From NCBI RefSeq assembly GCF_027923465.1, contig NZ_BRLB01000001.1:248001-312000 (forward strand): 64,000 bases of DNA, in the 5' to 3' direction. The notes under the pieces are model-generated. The model was not told the origin of the DNA. It was given only the letters and a program-made list of their open reading frames with translations, and did not search any database. This document shows, piece after piece, positions 27,601-35,675 of the stretch (the first letter of the stretch is position 1; each line of letters starts with the position of its first letter). Source of the DNA: Vallitalea longa. GTDB lineage: Bacteria > Bacillota > Clostridia > Lachnospirales > Vallitaleaceae. The position numbers and the translations under genes were made by a program.

Positions 27601-28489
27601 CGAATTTGGATGCAGTACCACAGACTCCACCTATTTCATGTACTTCTTTTATCGTTGCATCAGGTCCAAAAAATTGGTCACCACTTGCTCTAAATACACT
27701 ATATGGGTTTCCGTTTTTGTCTTTATATATACTGTTGGCTGTGTAAGGTGGATATTTAACACGAACTCTTTGGCTTGATTCACTCCATCTATCTTTGTGA
27801 ATCACTTCTCTTACATAGTCTAAATCCCAGTTGCTGCAAGGTGCTTTTACAGTATTTCTCAATTCCCATACACTTCTTGTTTTCATACTTATAGGGAATA
27901 CCCCTTCGGCTTCACGAACTTTGAAGTACTCATATCTTTCATATGGAGTTACTAGAAGTCTACTTGTATACCATCTCTGGACACCATTACCAAGCCTCAA
28001 TGCAGTAGCAATGGCTAATTTCAACTCATAGCCAGTATAAGAATCAGGGTCTTTAGTGAAAATTTCAAACCATACATCAAAAGCCTTGGGATAACTGGAA
28101 GTTGGCTCACCACCTTCCAAGAATAGATTCATAGCTTCTGTATTATTAAGAACCCAATTCATGAAATTTCTCTTTTCTTCTGTATCTACATATTCTTCAA
28201 CTGTTGAAACTCCCGCTTTTCTAATAAACTCTCTCTGAGCTATAGCTTTTTCGAAATTAGCATCCTTTAAGTAATTATTCAAGGCAGATTCACTTGTGTC
28301 TTTAACAACTTTCTCATTAATGTAAGTTGTTAATTGATTGTATAATTCGGAGTATTCTGTGTTTTCTGTGGCTACTGGTAAACTAAGTGTGTTAGAATTT
28401 GCCGATACATTGTAAGTGTTTACTGGCAAAAGCGAAATAATCATAGTCACCAATACTAATATACTTATTCTTTTGTGTTGTTTTATCAT
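21605..28489 (-). CDS. Giant secreted modular protein: transglutaminase-like core with carbohydrate-binding modules
   Basis: A 2294-residue extracellular protein with a signal peptide (about 1-31, ending VSANS). Residues ~40-430 hold a transglutaminase-like domain with GGVCGTASKF (Cys290), GQPGHAAHV (His316) and KWDLGY (Asp331), spaced like a Cys-His-Asp triad. Then come F5/8C (discoidin) modules at ~438-572 and ~810-944, repeated short beta domains of the type MEYSIDGGxxW between and after them, a ricin-like beta-trefoil at ~1101-1239, three Ig-like DUF5011 units (~1399, ~1604, ~1904), three NPCBM galactose-binding-like modules (~1457-1600, ~1680-1827, ~1980-2124), a FIVAR-like helical piece (~1832-1901) and acidic repeats to the end. 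No LPXTG, SLH or membrane anchor is seen. It probably binds complex glycans; the reaction of the N-terminal domain is unknown. Confidence 0.85.
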   Translation of the reverse strand: MIKQHKRISILVLVTMIISLLPVNTYNVSANSNTLSLPVATENTEYSELYNQLTTYINEKVVKDTSESALNNYLKDANFEKAIAQREFIRKAGVSTVEEYVDTEEKRNFMNWVLNNTEAMNLFLEGGEPTSSYPKAFDVWFEIFTKDPDSYTGYELKLAIATALRLGNGVQRWYTSRLLVTPYERYEYFKVREAEGVFPISMKTRSVWELRNTVKAPCSNWDLDYVREVIHKDRWSESSQRVRVKYPPYTANSIYKDKNGNPYSVFRASGDQFFGPDATIKEVHEIGGVCGTASKFGTITNNAFGNPGFNVGQPGHAAHVYYSPKSAGKWDLGYNISGWGKSVVGQRTYIPYTNYGDISSNRPAYWFTYEASREDEEALHKSHQLKWIATAITDYNKAQAIRKVAMQINKWNIDVWKDYVNAIKKLWNNAMEDTRIPSENMTATATSSHNSSQGASKVLDGNTKTIWHTRYGSNKAQLPQSITLSFDREYEISRFTYVPRQSGSNGRITEYNLYTSIDGENYELVSHGNWSDNSKTKTVEFEKTNAKHIKLEAIKGHGGFATASELKVYGPFEEKPITIEERYELADYIIDNLKEQPRVAYDLFRSIQNLVLNKETPREKYQEYMVKLNSMLEEAYEINNKQKQIAQEIKNVMSGNGLCLADFNFNGTNAGKLVRSKTDTEYSLDGGVSWKPITEENMKLSDEEIESITAENNIRLRLIGTNEYVTIPIKKAPSLPKIYGNDDMNKIYGLNDKVYFSIDNGETWTRYKDQASLPDLTGDVNFIVKIPGQGKTLRSEIRTFNFTSQVNPLIILPSDMESVKVDVSKITDIQKAFDGNIYSYFHTNYSENGGKMPQSVTIELKEESDIYKLEYVPRQDGNSQGRITEYNIYASNDGENFTIVSKGKWTSDNKIKTSEFNARGAKYIRFEGVKAGRNYIAAAEIRLYKTESLIPHVIFSFDGSNAGRLVGANTNMEYSIDNGSTWKDITEVNMSLTPEDFININPESIIEVRFKNTTESGEISFTACEKLPDVQGDDIENTITGLDETMEYSFDDGETWTTYNGEFNLGLRGNVNIYVRYQATGTTFASDYVALEYTAEETEIFDGRVTYKFISKATGRSLDVTYGSKEDNANIKQYRFTGSSNQTVRLVNITENQYKIVMRNSGKVLVPKDSSTDDGATLAQTTYTGNDIQKWEIVNLGNNEYEIINVATGLALTANSNKSTINISKFVHNKYQVWALNYLNKVVVPEVTFSFDGENAGKIMGSTKSMEYTIDGGQSWKSVSRDNITLTKEELSVIKPEYGIKIRIRGNAGIAAIETKDKPSIADVEADDNKNIVAGIDSSMEYSVNSGKTWTRYSESDPAIFLSDLDVLVRIAGNGVTPPGESQKLSFTSKISTPLYKEFDPMNHITVVDSQGNDISNNIQVIENTVDVNKKGMYSVSYRISDGDNEETIVKEVEVVSDVVYLSDIKYKSGKAGYRSISKDTNIGGGPIILYSKYGKDTFKKGMGAHAYSEIVYDIENKGYTDFRSYIGLNQNVYSTNSSVIYKVYVDGTLKYDSGVIASKTPYRYVDVDIRDAKEIKLVVDPNGSKGNDFSIWADAKFVSKDSAPVIEVTNVAYEKDDEIDFDEIMKNVKATDIEDGDLSSEVTYTTNYTKGSTGNFDIVYSVTDSEGYETDKNVKLIVVNSSIYVSDTDWVSAKSGWSRTKKDLTISSKPLIIWDGEKAVTYEKGIGSHAHSETVYNLEGKDYGYFTSYVGASREGNYRTSVEFKVYVDGELAAETGVMKKDTPQQFIKVNIGGAKKLKLVITDGGNGQGNDSAIWADSKFLIADGIVMAVDTSMLDEVLEEVEKLEETAYEKDSWDRLQGKISFAKSLLQIGGFDQIQVDEALEDIKSAIGELEIFVGESPVINAEDLTFYEGEHIDFDEILSEVTATDKEDGDLSSQVTYTTDYVEDELGEFEVEYNVADSHGNKTTKKVKLEVKIKFIYATDMNWTKATTAWRRVEKDKSNSGGTLRLWDGQKEVTYEKGIGTHAYSQVIYNIEGKDFKYFTSVIGVSQTANYRGSVRFEVYLDNKLVYTSEIMKKKTPCKSITIDVEGAQIIKLVVDDAGNGKGNDHANWADAKFLTTDENLDTVDIYIDEENIPEEETITEDEDSTEGEAITEGEDSIEGEEITKDEESTDSETMTEGEDSREGETITEGEDSTDSEAINEVDSSTQDETITVDKDSTESEAIKNDEDSTENEAIEEDDNSTEDEAIIENGSSSENEDNKKVEQILTENVEKVNNNVISDLEEPKDED
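21701..22060 (-). repeat. Ten tandem 36-bp coding repeats (acidic 12-residue units)
   Basis: Residues about 2144-2263 of the giant protein are ten imperfect units of the form xITEGEDSTEGE (consensus by eye), rich in Glu, Asp, Ser and Thr. Units toward the C-terminus diverge more (AIKNDEDSTENE, AIIENGSSSENE). The regular 12-residue period and drift suggest past unequal exchange; copy number may vary between strains. Confidence 0.85.
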
Positions 28490-28543
28490 AAAACTATCCT
28501 CCTCTAGATTATGTTGGTTAGTGTCAAAGTTTTATTCAATAAT

Positions 28544-28572
28544 ATTATATTTCAACAAATTTTGATAAACAA
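28544..28572 (-). promoter_or_regulatory. Promoter of the giant protein gene
   Basis: TTGTTT (complement of 28567-28572) and TATAAT (28544-28549) are 17 bp apart on the minus strand, giving a leader of about 50 bases. The rest of the 28490-28750 gap shows no other clear signal. Confidence 0.6.
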
Positions 28573-28750
28573 TGATATTTTTAGACTATTACCTCAAATC
28601 CTTTTGAAGCCTAACAATTATAGATATATTGGAACAAAAATCAATATGTTCAATCTGCTATGGTACTATATCAAATTCTAAGACCTAGTAAAAACCAAAC
28701 TAAAGTCTTACACAAAAATCTTCTAAAATAACATCAAAATACTATAGTTC

Positions 28751-28784
28751 AAAAAAAAATTGGAGTGCAAATATGCAAACCAAT
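28751..28784 (-). terminator. Terminator of the GntR gene / uronate operon
   Basis: ATTGG (28759-28763) and CCAAT (28780-28784) close a stem with inner TGCA/TGCA pairing, followed on the minus strand by nine T residues. It begins 9 bp after the gntR-type stop. Confidence 0.75.
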
Positions 28785-28793
28785 CTTCTATAA

Positions 28794-29438
28794 CTAAATA
28801 AGTTTTAACGCCCTGTATTTCGCCTTTTGAATATGTTCACTCAAATACTCTTCAACCTTTTCAACATCTTCTTCCAGAAAAGCATCAATAATATTCAAGT
28901 GTTCTTCTCTGTTTCTTAATCTTTCTGTTTTGAACATATTAGTTGTGAGAACTCTAATCCTATAATCCTTGTCATACACTTTATCCATAATTTCTACCAA
29001 ATTCTGATTTCCGTTGCTGCTTACAATGAACTTATGGAATGCTATGTCTAGTTCAAAAAAATCTTCATAAGAATTATATCTCTCTTCTGTATCGAACTTT
29101 TCGAATTCTTGTCTGAAATACAGTAATTTCTCTTTGTCTATTGACTTACAGACCAATACCGCTACTTGTGTCTCTACTATTTCTCTGATCTGTAAGACTT
29201 CTTGAATGTCTTTTAGAGTTATTTCAGAAACAAAACTACCTTTTCTTGGATAGATATTGACAAGATTCTCTTGCCCAAGTCTCATAATTGCCTCTCTCAC
29301 TGGAGTTCTACTGATGCCTAACTCCATAGCTAGTTTTTCCTCTGATATATCTGATCCTGGTTTGAGTTCACAAGTTAATATCTTATTTTTAATATATTCG
29401 TATGTTTTTTGCTTAAGGGGTAAACTTTTATTATTCAT
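28794..29438 (-). CDS. GntR family transcriptional regulator (FCD subgroup)
   Basis: A 214-residue regulator: N-terminal winged helix (LPLKQKTYEYIKNKILTCELKPG, ISEEKLAMELGISRTPVREAIMRLGQENLV) and an alpha-helical FCD ligand-binding domain with metal-site residues (FELDIAFHKFIVSSNGN, EHLNIIDAFLEEDVEKVEEYLSEHI). FCD regulators of this kind (UxuR/ExuR, LgoR) sense hexuronates or aldonates. It is the last gene in line with uxaA, uxaB, the dehydrogenase and the TRAP genes, so it is probably their repressor; the palindrome over the -10 of the operon promoter (36914-36927) has the TNGTATATACNA form expected for this family. Confidence 0.9.
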   Translation of the reverse strand: MNNKSLPLKQKTYEYIKNKILTCELKPGSDISEEKLAMELGISRTPVREAIMRLGQENLVNIYPRKGSFVSEITLKDIQEVLQIREIVETQVAVLVCKSIDKEKLLYFRQEFEKFDTEERYNSYEDFFELDIAFHKFIVSSNGNQNLVEIMDKVYDKDYRIRVLTTNMFKTERLRNREEHLNIIDAFLEEDVEKVEEYLSEHIQKAKYRALKLI

Positions 29439-29656
29439 AATATCATTGCACCTCTTCTAATATATTTAATTTATATTTTACCACATTTCACCTAAGGATA
29501 TAATATAATTTTTACTATATATATTATTAACAAAGCTTTCACACCTTTAATTTAATGCAGGCAAATAAAGAGTTATAGGTTCAGCTTACCCCCATAGAAT
29601 AAGGAAGATACCACCCCAAAAAGTTAACATTCCTTATCTTATCACGATCCATACCC

Positions 29657-31144
29657 CTATAGGGTAACTCCTGTCTTGAAAATAGAAATTTCTCTGCAAC
29701 CATTTTTTTCATTATCCAGTAAAGTCCCACTGGCTACTTCTAATACATACTCGACAAACTGTTCTACTACAGTTTCCATATATGTATCTTCTATTAACAC
29801 TCCTGAATTGAAATCTATCCAATTGGATTTTCTATCATACAGTTTAGAATTAGAAGATATCTTCATCGTAGGTACAAGGCTGCCAAATGGAGTTCCCCTT
29901 CCTGTTGTAAACAAGACCATATGACAACCAGCAGCTCCCAAAGCTGTTGAAGCGACTAAATCATTGCCTGGAGCACTCAATAGATTCAAGCCTTTTTCTT
30001 TTATTGTCTCTCCATAATCCAGAACATCTACAACAGGAGCATTACCTCCTTTTTGTGTACATCCTAGAGATTTGTCTTCTAGGGTTGTAATACCTCCAGC
30101 TTTATTTCCGGGAGAAGGGTTTTCGTATACAGGCTGTTTGTAATCCATGAAATACTGTTTGAAATTATTGATAAGATTAACTGTTTTATGGAAAACCTCT
30201 TCGTCTATACATCTATTCATTAATATAGTCTCAGCACCAAACATTTCTGGAACTTCGGTCAAAACTGTTACTCCACCCTGTGAAATCAAGTAATCGGAGA
30301 ACTTGCCCACTAATGGATTAGCTGTAATCCCTGAGAGTCCATCAGAACCACCACATTTCAATCCGATCTTAAGATTGGCTATGGATACTTCTTGTCTATA
30401 ATCATTTTTCATATGTGCATATAATTCCTTAAGAAGAACAGTTCCTTCTTCTACTTCATTTTCTGCTTCTTGAGCAACTAAGAATCTTACCCTTTTTTTA
30501 TTGTAATCCCCTAAGCTGTCGACAAAAGCTTCCATACCATTATTTTCACAACCTAATCCAAGTACCAGAACCCCTCCAGCATTAGGATGTTTCACTATGT
30601 CACCGAGAATCTTTTTCGTGTTTTCATGATCGTCTCCCAGTTGGGAACATCCATAATTATGATGAAATACCTCTATCGCATCTATTCCCTCTGGATTTAC
30701 TTCTTCTTTGAACTTTCTGATAATAAGTTCACCCACACTATTGACACAGCCCACAAGAGGAACTATCCATAATTCATTCCTTATTCCCACCTTGCCATCT
30801 TCTCTTACATATCCTTTGAAAGTGAGTTTTTTGTCTTCATGGTCAATAGGTTGGATTTTCTTATTATATTGATATTCTTCTATGCCAGACAGATTGGTTT
30901 TTATATTATGAGTATGTACCCATTCACCTATACCAATATCTTTTATAGCGTGTCCGATAGGATATCCATATTTGATTACGTTTTCGGATTCATCAATATC
31001 TCTTAAGGCGATTTTATGCCCTTTATTGATATCTTCCTTTAGTCTGATTTCTTTATTTTCTACAATCAGGACAGTATCCTTTTTCAAATCCTCCAATGCA
31101 ACCAATAGGTTGTCTCTATTATTGATTTTGATAAAAGGCTTCAT
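29657..31144 (-). CDS. uxaA: Altronate dehydratase
   Basis: A 495-residue UxaA: an N-terminal SAF domain (ALRDIDESENVIKYGYPIGHAI, GEWVHTHNIKT) and the large UxaA catalytic part with HHNYGCSQLGDDHENT, GLGCENNGMEAF, LKCGGSDGLSGITANPLVG and FTTGRGTPFGSLVPT. It dehydrates D-altronate to 2-keto-3-deoxygluconate. The ATG at 31144 shares a base with the TGA of uxaB (TGATG), so the two are coupled. A short palindrome ACCCC-TAT-AGGGT overlaps the stop codon. Length is that of full-size UxaA. The downstream KDG kinase and aldolase genes are not in this window. Confidence 0.96.
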   Translation of the reverse strand: MKPFIKINNRDNLLVALEDLKKDTVLIVENKEIRLKEDINKGHKIALRDIDESENVIKYGYPIGHAIKDIGIGEWVHTHNIKTNLSGIEEYQYNKKIQPIDHEDKKLTFKGYVREDGKVGIRNELWIVPLVGCVNSVGELIIRKFKEEVNPEGIDAIEVFHHNYGCSQLGDDHENTKKILGDIVKHPNAGGVLVLGLGCENNGMEAFVDSLGDYNKKRVRFLVAQEAENEVEEGTVLLKELYAHMKNDYRQEVSIANLKIGLKCGGSDGLSGITANPLVGKFSDYLISQGGVTVLTEVPEMFGAETILMNRCIDEEVFHKTVNLINNFKQYFMDYKQPVYENPSPGNKAGGITTLEDKSLGCTQKGGNAPVVDVLDYGETIKEKGLNLLSAPGNDLVASTALGAAGCHMVLFTTGRGTPFGSLVPTMKISSNSKLYDRKSNWIDFNSGVLIEDTYMETVVEQFVEYVLEVASGTLLDNEKNGCREISIFKTGVTL

Positions 31145-32571
31145 CAGATCACCTCGTCTAGAACTTTATCCATGCCTATCTTTTCGATTCTTGATAGATA
31201 ATAAGTCACTTGTTCTGTTAATCCTTCTATATCATTCAAATTCATTTTCCAGATTTTCTCTTCACTTAGTACCCTTGTCACAATATCTTTTAATCCATCT
31301 TCATCTTTACAATTTTTCCAAAGTTCATTATACATGTCCAGTATCTCAGGATTATCCATGAGCTTAATCTCTTTACCATTGATTTCTCCTTTGAAAAGTC
31401 TGATCATGGCAGCTAAAGATAACACTAATTTCTGTGGAAGCTTGTTATTCAATTCTATATATTTCAACAAAGATGGTAATACTCTTGTTTCATATTTAGA
31501 ATTGGAATTAAGTGATATACTCATCAAAAAGTGTTTGATATATGGATTCTTGAACCGTTCTAATACGGCTTTTCCAAAATACTCTAATTCGTCTTTTGGC
31601 ATGTTGATTGTTGGTATTATCTCATTGTAGATTGCTTCTTCCACGAATCTACCCATCACTTCGTCTTCAACAGTTTCCTTTACAGTCTCTAAACCATATA
31701 GTAAAGATACTGGTACCATACACGTATGAGCGCCATTCAATATCCTAACTTTTCTGGTTCTGTAAGGCTGTAAATCATCTGTGAAGATTACGTTAAGTCC
31801 GCATTTTTCAGATGGGAACTCCTTTTTAATCCATTCAGGTCCTTCAATTACCCATAGATGAAATTGTTCTCCTTCTACTACCATCTTATCTTCATAACCC
31901 AACTCTTTGGTTATTTCATCTATCTTGTCTTTTGGATAGCCAGGTACAATTCTATCCACTAGACTATTGCAGAATGTATTAGCTTCATTAATCCATCTTA
32001 TGAATCCTTCATCCAGATTCCATATCTTGGCATATCTTAGAATTATCTCTTTTAGTTTTTCTCCATTCCTGTTTATAAGTTCACATGGTATTATGATAAG
32101 TCCCTTTTTATCATCTCCATTGAATTTAACATAGCGATTATATAGAAAAGCTGTTAACTTACCTGGATAACTACTTTGTGGTTTATCATCCAACTTGTCA
32201 TTTTCGTTAAAAGCAATTCCTGCTTCAGTGGTATTTGATAGTACGAATCTTAACTCTGGATTCTCTGATACTTCAAGATATTTATGGTGTTCTGTATAAG
32301 GATTGATTCCTCGGCTTATAGATTCTACGACTCTATGCTCACTCACCGGTTGACCGTCCTTAATACCATTCAAATATACTGTATATAAACCATCTTGTTC
32401 ATTTAATTTATCAACGAGTCCTCTTTCTATAGGTTGTACTACTACTACGCTACTATCGAAATCGGCTTCTTTATTCATTTTGTCAATCATCCAGTCGGCA
32501 AAAGCTCTCAAGAAGTTACCTTCACCGAATTGAATGATTCTTTCTGTATATCTAGCTTGTCTTCTTAGCAT
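31144..32571 (-). CDS. uxaB: Tagaturonate reductase (altronate oxidoreductase)
   Basis: A 475-residue polyol-dehydrogenase-family enzyme that reduces D-tagaturonate to D-altronate with NADH. The N-terminus [19 protein letters not shown] is the family nucleotide-binding motif; later segments include [35 protein letters not shown] and [20 protein letters not shown] near residue 275, where the catalytic lysine region lies. It is followed by uxaA (1-bp overlap) and preceded by an MDR dehydrogenase by 27 bp. UxuB (fructuronate reductase) is the close alternative, but pairing with UxaA supports UxaB. Confidence 0.94.
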   Translation of the reverse strand: MLRRQARYTERIIQFGEGNFLRAFADWMIDKMNKEADFDSSVVVVQPIERGLVDKLNEQDGLYTVYLNGIKDGQPVSEHRVVESISRGINPYTEHHKYLEVSENPELRFVLSNTTEAGIAFNENDKLDDKPQSSYPGKLTAFLYNRYVKFNGDDKKGLIIIPCELINRNGEKLKEIILRYAKIWNLDEGFIRWINEANTFCNSLVDRIVPGYPKDKIDEITKELGYEDKMVVEGEQFHLWVIEGPEWIKKEFPSEKCGLNVIFTDDLQPYRTRKVRILNGAHTCMVPVSLLYGLETVKETVEDEVMGRFVEEAIYNEIIPTINMPKDELEYFGKAVLERFKNPYIKHFLMSISLNSNSKYETRVLPSLLKYIELNNKLPQKLVLSLAAMIRLFKGEINGKEIKLMDNPEILDMYNELWKNCKDEDGLKDIVTRVLSEEKIWKMNLNDIEGLTEQVTYYLSRIEKIGMDKVLDEVI

Positions 32572-32598
32572 TTATAATTATCCTTCCTGAAATAATAT

Positions 32599-33621
32599 TT
32601 AATTGAATTTAACTACAACTTTTAATTTGGAACCATCATTATTGATAAGTATATCAAAGGCATCAGTTACTTTCTCCAAGTCGAACTCATCAGTGATGAT
32701 ATCATCAATTTCCACTTTTCCTTGTGATACAGATTCAATAAGGTCAGGAAAATCATTGAGACTGTTTCTGGAACCATATACATTCAATTCTTTCTTCAAT
32801 AAAATGGAGTGGTTGAATCTTGTTTCAGTCTTTCCATTACCTATTAATATGATCTTAGCTCCGAAAGCAGCGTTATCAATACAACTCAAGAATGTTTCTG
32901 ATCTTCCTACTGCTTCAACACATACGTCCATACCCTTGCCGCCAGATATTTCCTTAACTCTCTTTACAAGGTCTTCTTCCTTAGAGTTGATTACACCATC
33001 AGCTCCTAGCTTCTTAGCTTTTTCAAGTCTACCACCTAATACATCTGTGATATAAACTTTTGCGCCTCTCATCTTTGCAGAAAGCATGGCAAATATTCCG
33101 ATTGCACCTGAACCTATTATAAGGACATTATCTCCTTCTTTGATATCTCCTCTATTGATTGCATGATATCCAATTGAGAATGGTTCTATCAATGCCAATG
33201 TTTTTGGTGATAGTCCCTTTCCATCATATAATCTTTCTATTGGCATTGTTATGTATTCTGCGAATGAGCCATCTCTTTGGACACCCATTGTTTCATTTGA
33301 TTCACAACAATTGACTTTTCCTCTTTCACAAGAGTAACATTTTCCACAATTGAAATAAGGATTGGCTGTTACTATCATACCAGGTTCAAAACCAAAATCA
33401 TTCTCTTCTATCTCTACTATTTCTGCTGAAAATTCATGACCCGGTATTCTTGGATAGCTTGCAAAAGGCTGATTTCCAGTGAATGTGGCAATATCTGAAC
33501 CACATATACCACAATATTTGATTCTAAGAAGTGCTTCTCCTTTTTGTGGTTTTGGTATAGGTTTTTCTACGATTTCTATTTTCCCTGGTTCTTTTATTTC
33601 TACTACTTTCATTTTATTCAT
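32599..33621 (-). CDS. Zn-dependent alcohol dehydrogenase, LgoD-like (L-galactonate 5-dehydrogenase candidate)
   Basis: A 340-residue medium-chain dehydrogenase. Catalytic zinc ligands are in YCGICGSDIATFTGNQPF and GHEFSAEI; the structural zinc loop is CGKCYSCERGKVNCC; the Rossmann motif is VLIIGSGAIGIFA. The segments GNQPFASYPRIPGHE, GVQRDGSFAEY, LIEPFSIGYHA and YGSRN strongly recall L-galactonate oxidoreductase (YjjN/LgoD), which makes tagaturonate, exactly the UxaB substrate. I choose the ATG at 33621 (GGAAGGGG 8 bases upstream) over one at 33660. Other acids such as L-gulonate or L-idonate remain possible. Confidence 0.85.
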   Translation of the reverse strand: MNKMKVVEIKEPGKIEIVEKPIPKPQKGEALLRIKYCGICGSDIATFTGNQPFASYPRIPGHEFSAEIVEIEENDFGFEPGMIVTANPYFNCGKCYSCERGKVNCCESNETMGVQRDGSFAEYITMPIERLYDGKGLSPKTLALIEPFSIGYHAINRGDIKEGDNVLIIGSGAIGIFAMLSAKMRGAKVYITDVLGGRLEKAKKLGADGVINSKEEDLVKRVKEISGGKGMDVCVEAVGRSETFLSCIDNAAFGAKIILIGNGKTETRFNHSILLKKELNVYGSRNSLNDFPDLIESVSQGKVEIDDIITDEFDLEKVTDAFDILINNDGSKLKVVVKFN

Positions 33622-33833
33622 TGTTGTTTCCCCTTCCTGAACTAGTTGTATAATTGACAATGACGTTTATTAATTGCACTTTATTTTGATGTTGTTTTCA
33701 GTAATTCTTTTTATATAATTATAAAAATAGAGTCATATAGTTAATGATGGCTATTCTATATCTATTTCATTATATTTATCAATAACTCTCTAATAATTCC
33801 TAAATGGTTCTTCTACATATTTATTGACTGGTC

Positions 33834-35123
33834 CTAATAAATAAGATTCACAATACCAGTTGAGAAAATTGGTACGAATGTCAATAATAACAAGCATATA
33901 AGTAGAAGTATGTAAAATGGTATGGCTTCTTTTATGAAATCCTTGATTTTACAATTGGTAATACCACATGTTACGAACATGAGCGTTCCCATAGGGGGAG
34001 AAAGACATCCAATAGCACTGTTGAAGATAAATATCATGGCAAATTGTACGTCATCAATTCCATATGCCCTTGCTACTGGCGCTAATAGTGGTACAAGGAC
34101 TATCATAGAAGCATTTCCTTCTATAAACATACCTACTATAATCAAGAATACATTCACTATCATTAAGAATACATATTTATTGGATATCATATTTATCATA
34201 AGTTCCGTCATCTGCTGAGGGATACGTTCTTTTGTAAGGACCCATGCAAATGCAGATGCAGCACCTACGATAATCATTATTGATGCTGTAGTTGTAATTG
34301 TTTCTTTGATACCTTTTATAATCTGTTTGTGTTTTATTTCACGATAGAGCAAACCAAGAAGCAACGCATAAACTATCGCAACGGAACCTGCCTCAGTTGG
34401 AGTGAATATACCTAGACGGATACCTCCAATAATTATTACAGGTAGAAAAAGTGGCAAGAGTGCATCTCTAAGAGCAACATTGAACTCTTTTCTTTTTACG
34501 AATTTTTCTCTACTAGGCTTATATCCTCTTTTCTTGGAAATCATAGATACCAGTATCATCATTGAAACACATAACAATATCCCTGGTCCTATACCGGCTA
34601 TGAATAACTTTCCAATAGAAACATTGGCAATGGAGCCATAAATAATCATTGCAATACCCGGTGGAATAAGAGGAGTAATCATGGCTGAAGATGCTGTTAC
34701 AACTGATGAGAACTCTTTTGAAAAACCTTTCTTTTCCATCTCAGGTACTAACATTTTTGCTTGCATAGCAGCATCTGCTAAGTTGGAACCTGATAATCCA
34801 CCCATTAAGGTAGATAAGAGAACATTTACCTGTGCAAGACCTCCAGACATATGACCTGTAATAACCTCAGCGAAGTTCATAACTCTCTTGGTTACACCAG
34901 AGTAATTCATGAATACACCTGCACATATGAAGAATGGTACAGCAAGCAACGGTATACTCTCGACTCCTGATATGACACGTTGAGCTATTATCTGGGTAGG
35001 AACATTAGGAGTAAAAGCAAAATATATAACGGAACCAGATAAAACCGATATGAAAACCGGTACTTTCAAGAATAATAATATCAACATGACTATTGTAGCT
35101 ATACCTATAATACTTATGTCCAT
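33834..35123 (-). CDS. dctM: TRAP transporter large permease, DctM type
   Basis: A 429-residue membrane protein with about twelve helices, the DctM signature GLSGSNLADAAMQAKMLVPEM near 110, ITPLIPPGIAMIIYGSIANVSIGKLFIAGIGPG near 150, and GCLSPPMGTLMFV near 370. It is the Na+-coupled channel subunit of a tripartite ATP-independent transporter for organic acids. It starts 2 bp after the small subunit stop. In this operon the likely cargo is a hexonate or uronate. Confidence 0.95.
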   Translation of the reverse strand: MDISIIGIATIVMLILLFLKVPVFISVLSGSVIYFAFTPNVPTQIIAQRVISGVESIPLLAVPFFICAGVFMNYSGVTKRVMNFAEVITGHMSGGLAQVNVLLSTLMGGLSGSNLADAAMQAKMLVPEMEKKGFSKEFSSVVTASSAMITPLIPPGIAMIIYGSIANVSIGKLFIAGIGPGILLCVSMMILVSMISKKRGYKPSREKFVKRKEFNVALRDALLPLFLPVIIIGGIRLGIFTPTEAGSVAIVYALLLGLLYREIKHKQIIKGIKETITTTASIMIIVGAASAFAWVLTKERIPQQMTELMINMISNKYVFLMIVNVFLIIVGMFIEGNASMIVLVPLLAPVARAYGIDDVQFAMIFIFNSAIGCLSPPMGTLMFVTCGITNCKIKDFIKEAIPFYILLLICLLLLTFVPIFSTGIVNLIY

Positions 35124-35125
35124 TT

Positions 35126-35626
35126 TTATTCACCACCTTTTATGTCTGCTTTGTTGAATAGTACTTTTTTCATTGTTAGACTGTAATTTATAATCATCAA
35201 TATACAGCATATAGGGAATGCCATATATATCAATGGGTATGGTATATCTAATATATTGGTTGTTCTATTCGTATTGATCAGTTGTTTTATGAAATCTGTT
35301 CCATGGATAAAAAAATATATGATGACACATATAGATACAATGTATCCGAACACCTCAGTTATTTTCCTCATTGTAGGTCTCATATGATCCACAATGAATT
35401 CTATGGCTACATGACTGCCAGTACGAAAGGCAGCCCCTACTCCAAAGAAAACAACCCAAGTAAAGCACCATAACTGCACTTCCTGTAGCCAAACAAAGGG
35501 ATTGTTGAAAAAATATCTCATCAATACTCCAAAAAAAGTAGTGGATACTAGTACAATCAATGCTATTGCTGCAATTATGATATCCAAATTCATTAGACAT
35601 CTTTTGATCTTATTGTTAGACTGCAT
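35126..35626 (-). CDS. dctQ: TRAP transporter small permease, DctQ type
   Basis: A 166-residue protein with four predicted membrane helices and the DctQ features FGVLMRYFFNNPFVWLQEVQLWCFTWVVFFGVGAAF (in two stretches), GSHVAIEFIVDHM and a conserved IPYPLIYMAFPICC near the end. It bridges the binding protein and DctM. Separated from dctP by about 50 bp and from dctM by 2 bp. Confidence 0.93.
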   Translation of the reverse strand: MQSNNKIKRCLMNLDIIIAAIALIVLVSTTFFGVLMRYFFNNPFVWLQEVQLWCFTWVVFFGVGAAFRTGSHVAIEFIVDHMRPTMRKITEVFGYIVSICVIIYFFIHGTDFIKQLINTNRTTNILDIPYPLIYMAFPICCILMIINYSLTMKKVLFNKADIKGGE

Positions 35627-35675
35627 TTTTATCCTCCTTCAAGCTTATGACCTAGAGGTTGTAATACCTTCTAGT

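Noticed and set aside
27250-27630. 126-codon minus-strand frame in another phase of the giant gene
   Set aside because: Lies in the catalytic region of the giant protein; no independent start signals.
29651-29663. Palindrome ACCCC-TAT-AGGGT at the uxaA stop
   Set aside because: Too short and no T-run, so not called as terminator or operator.
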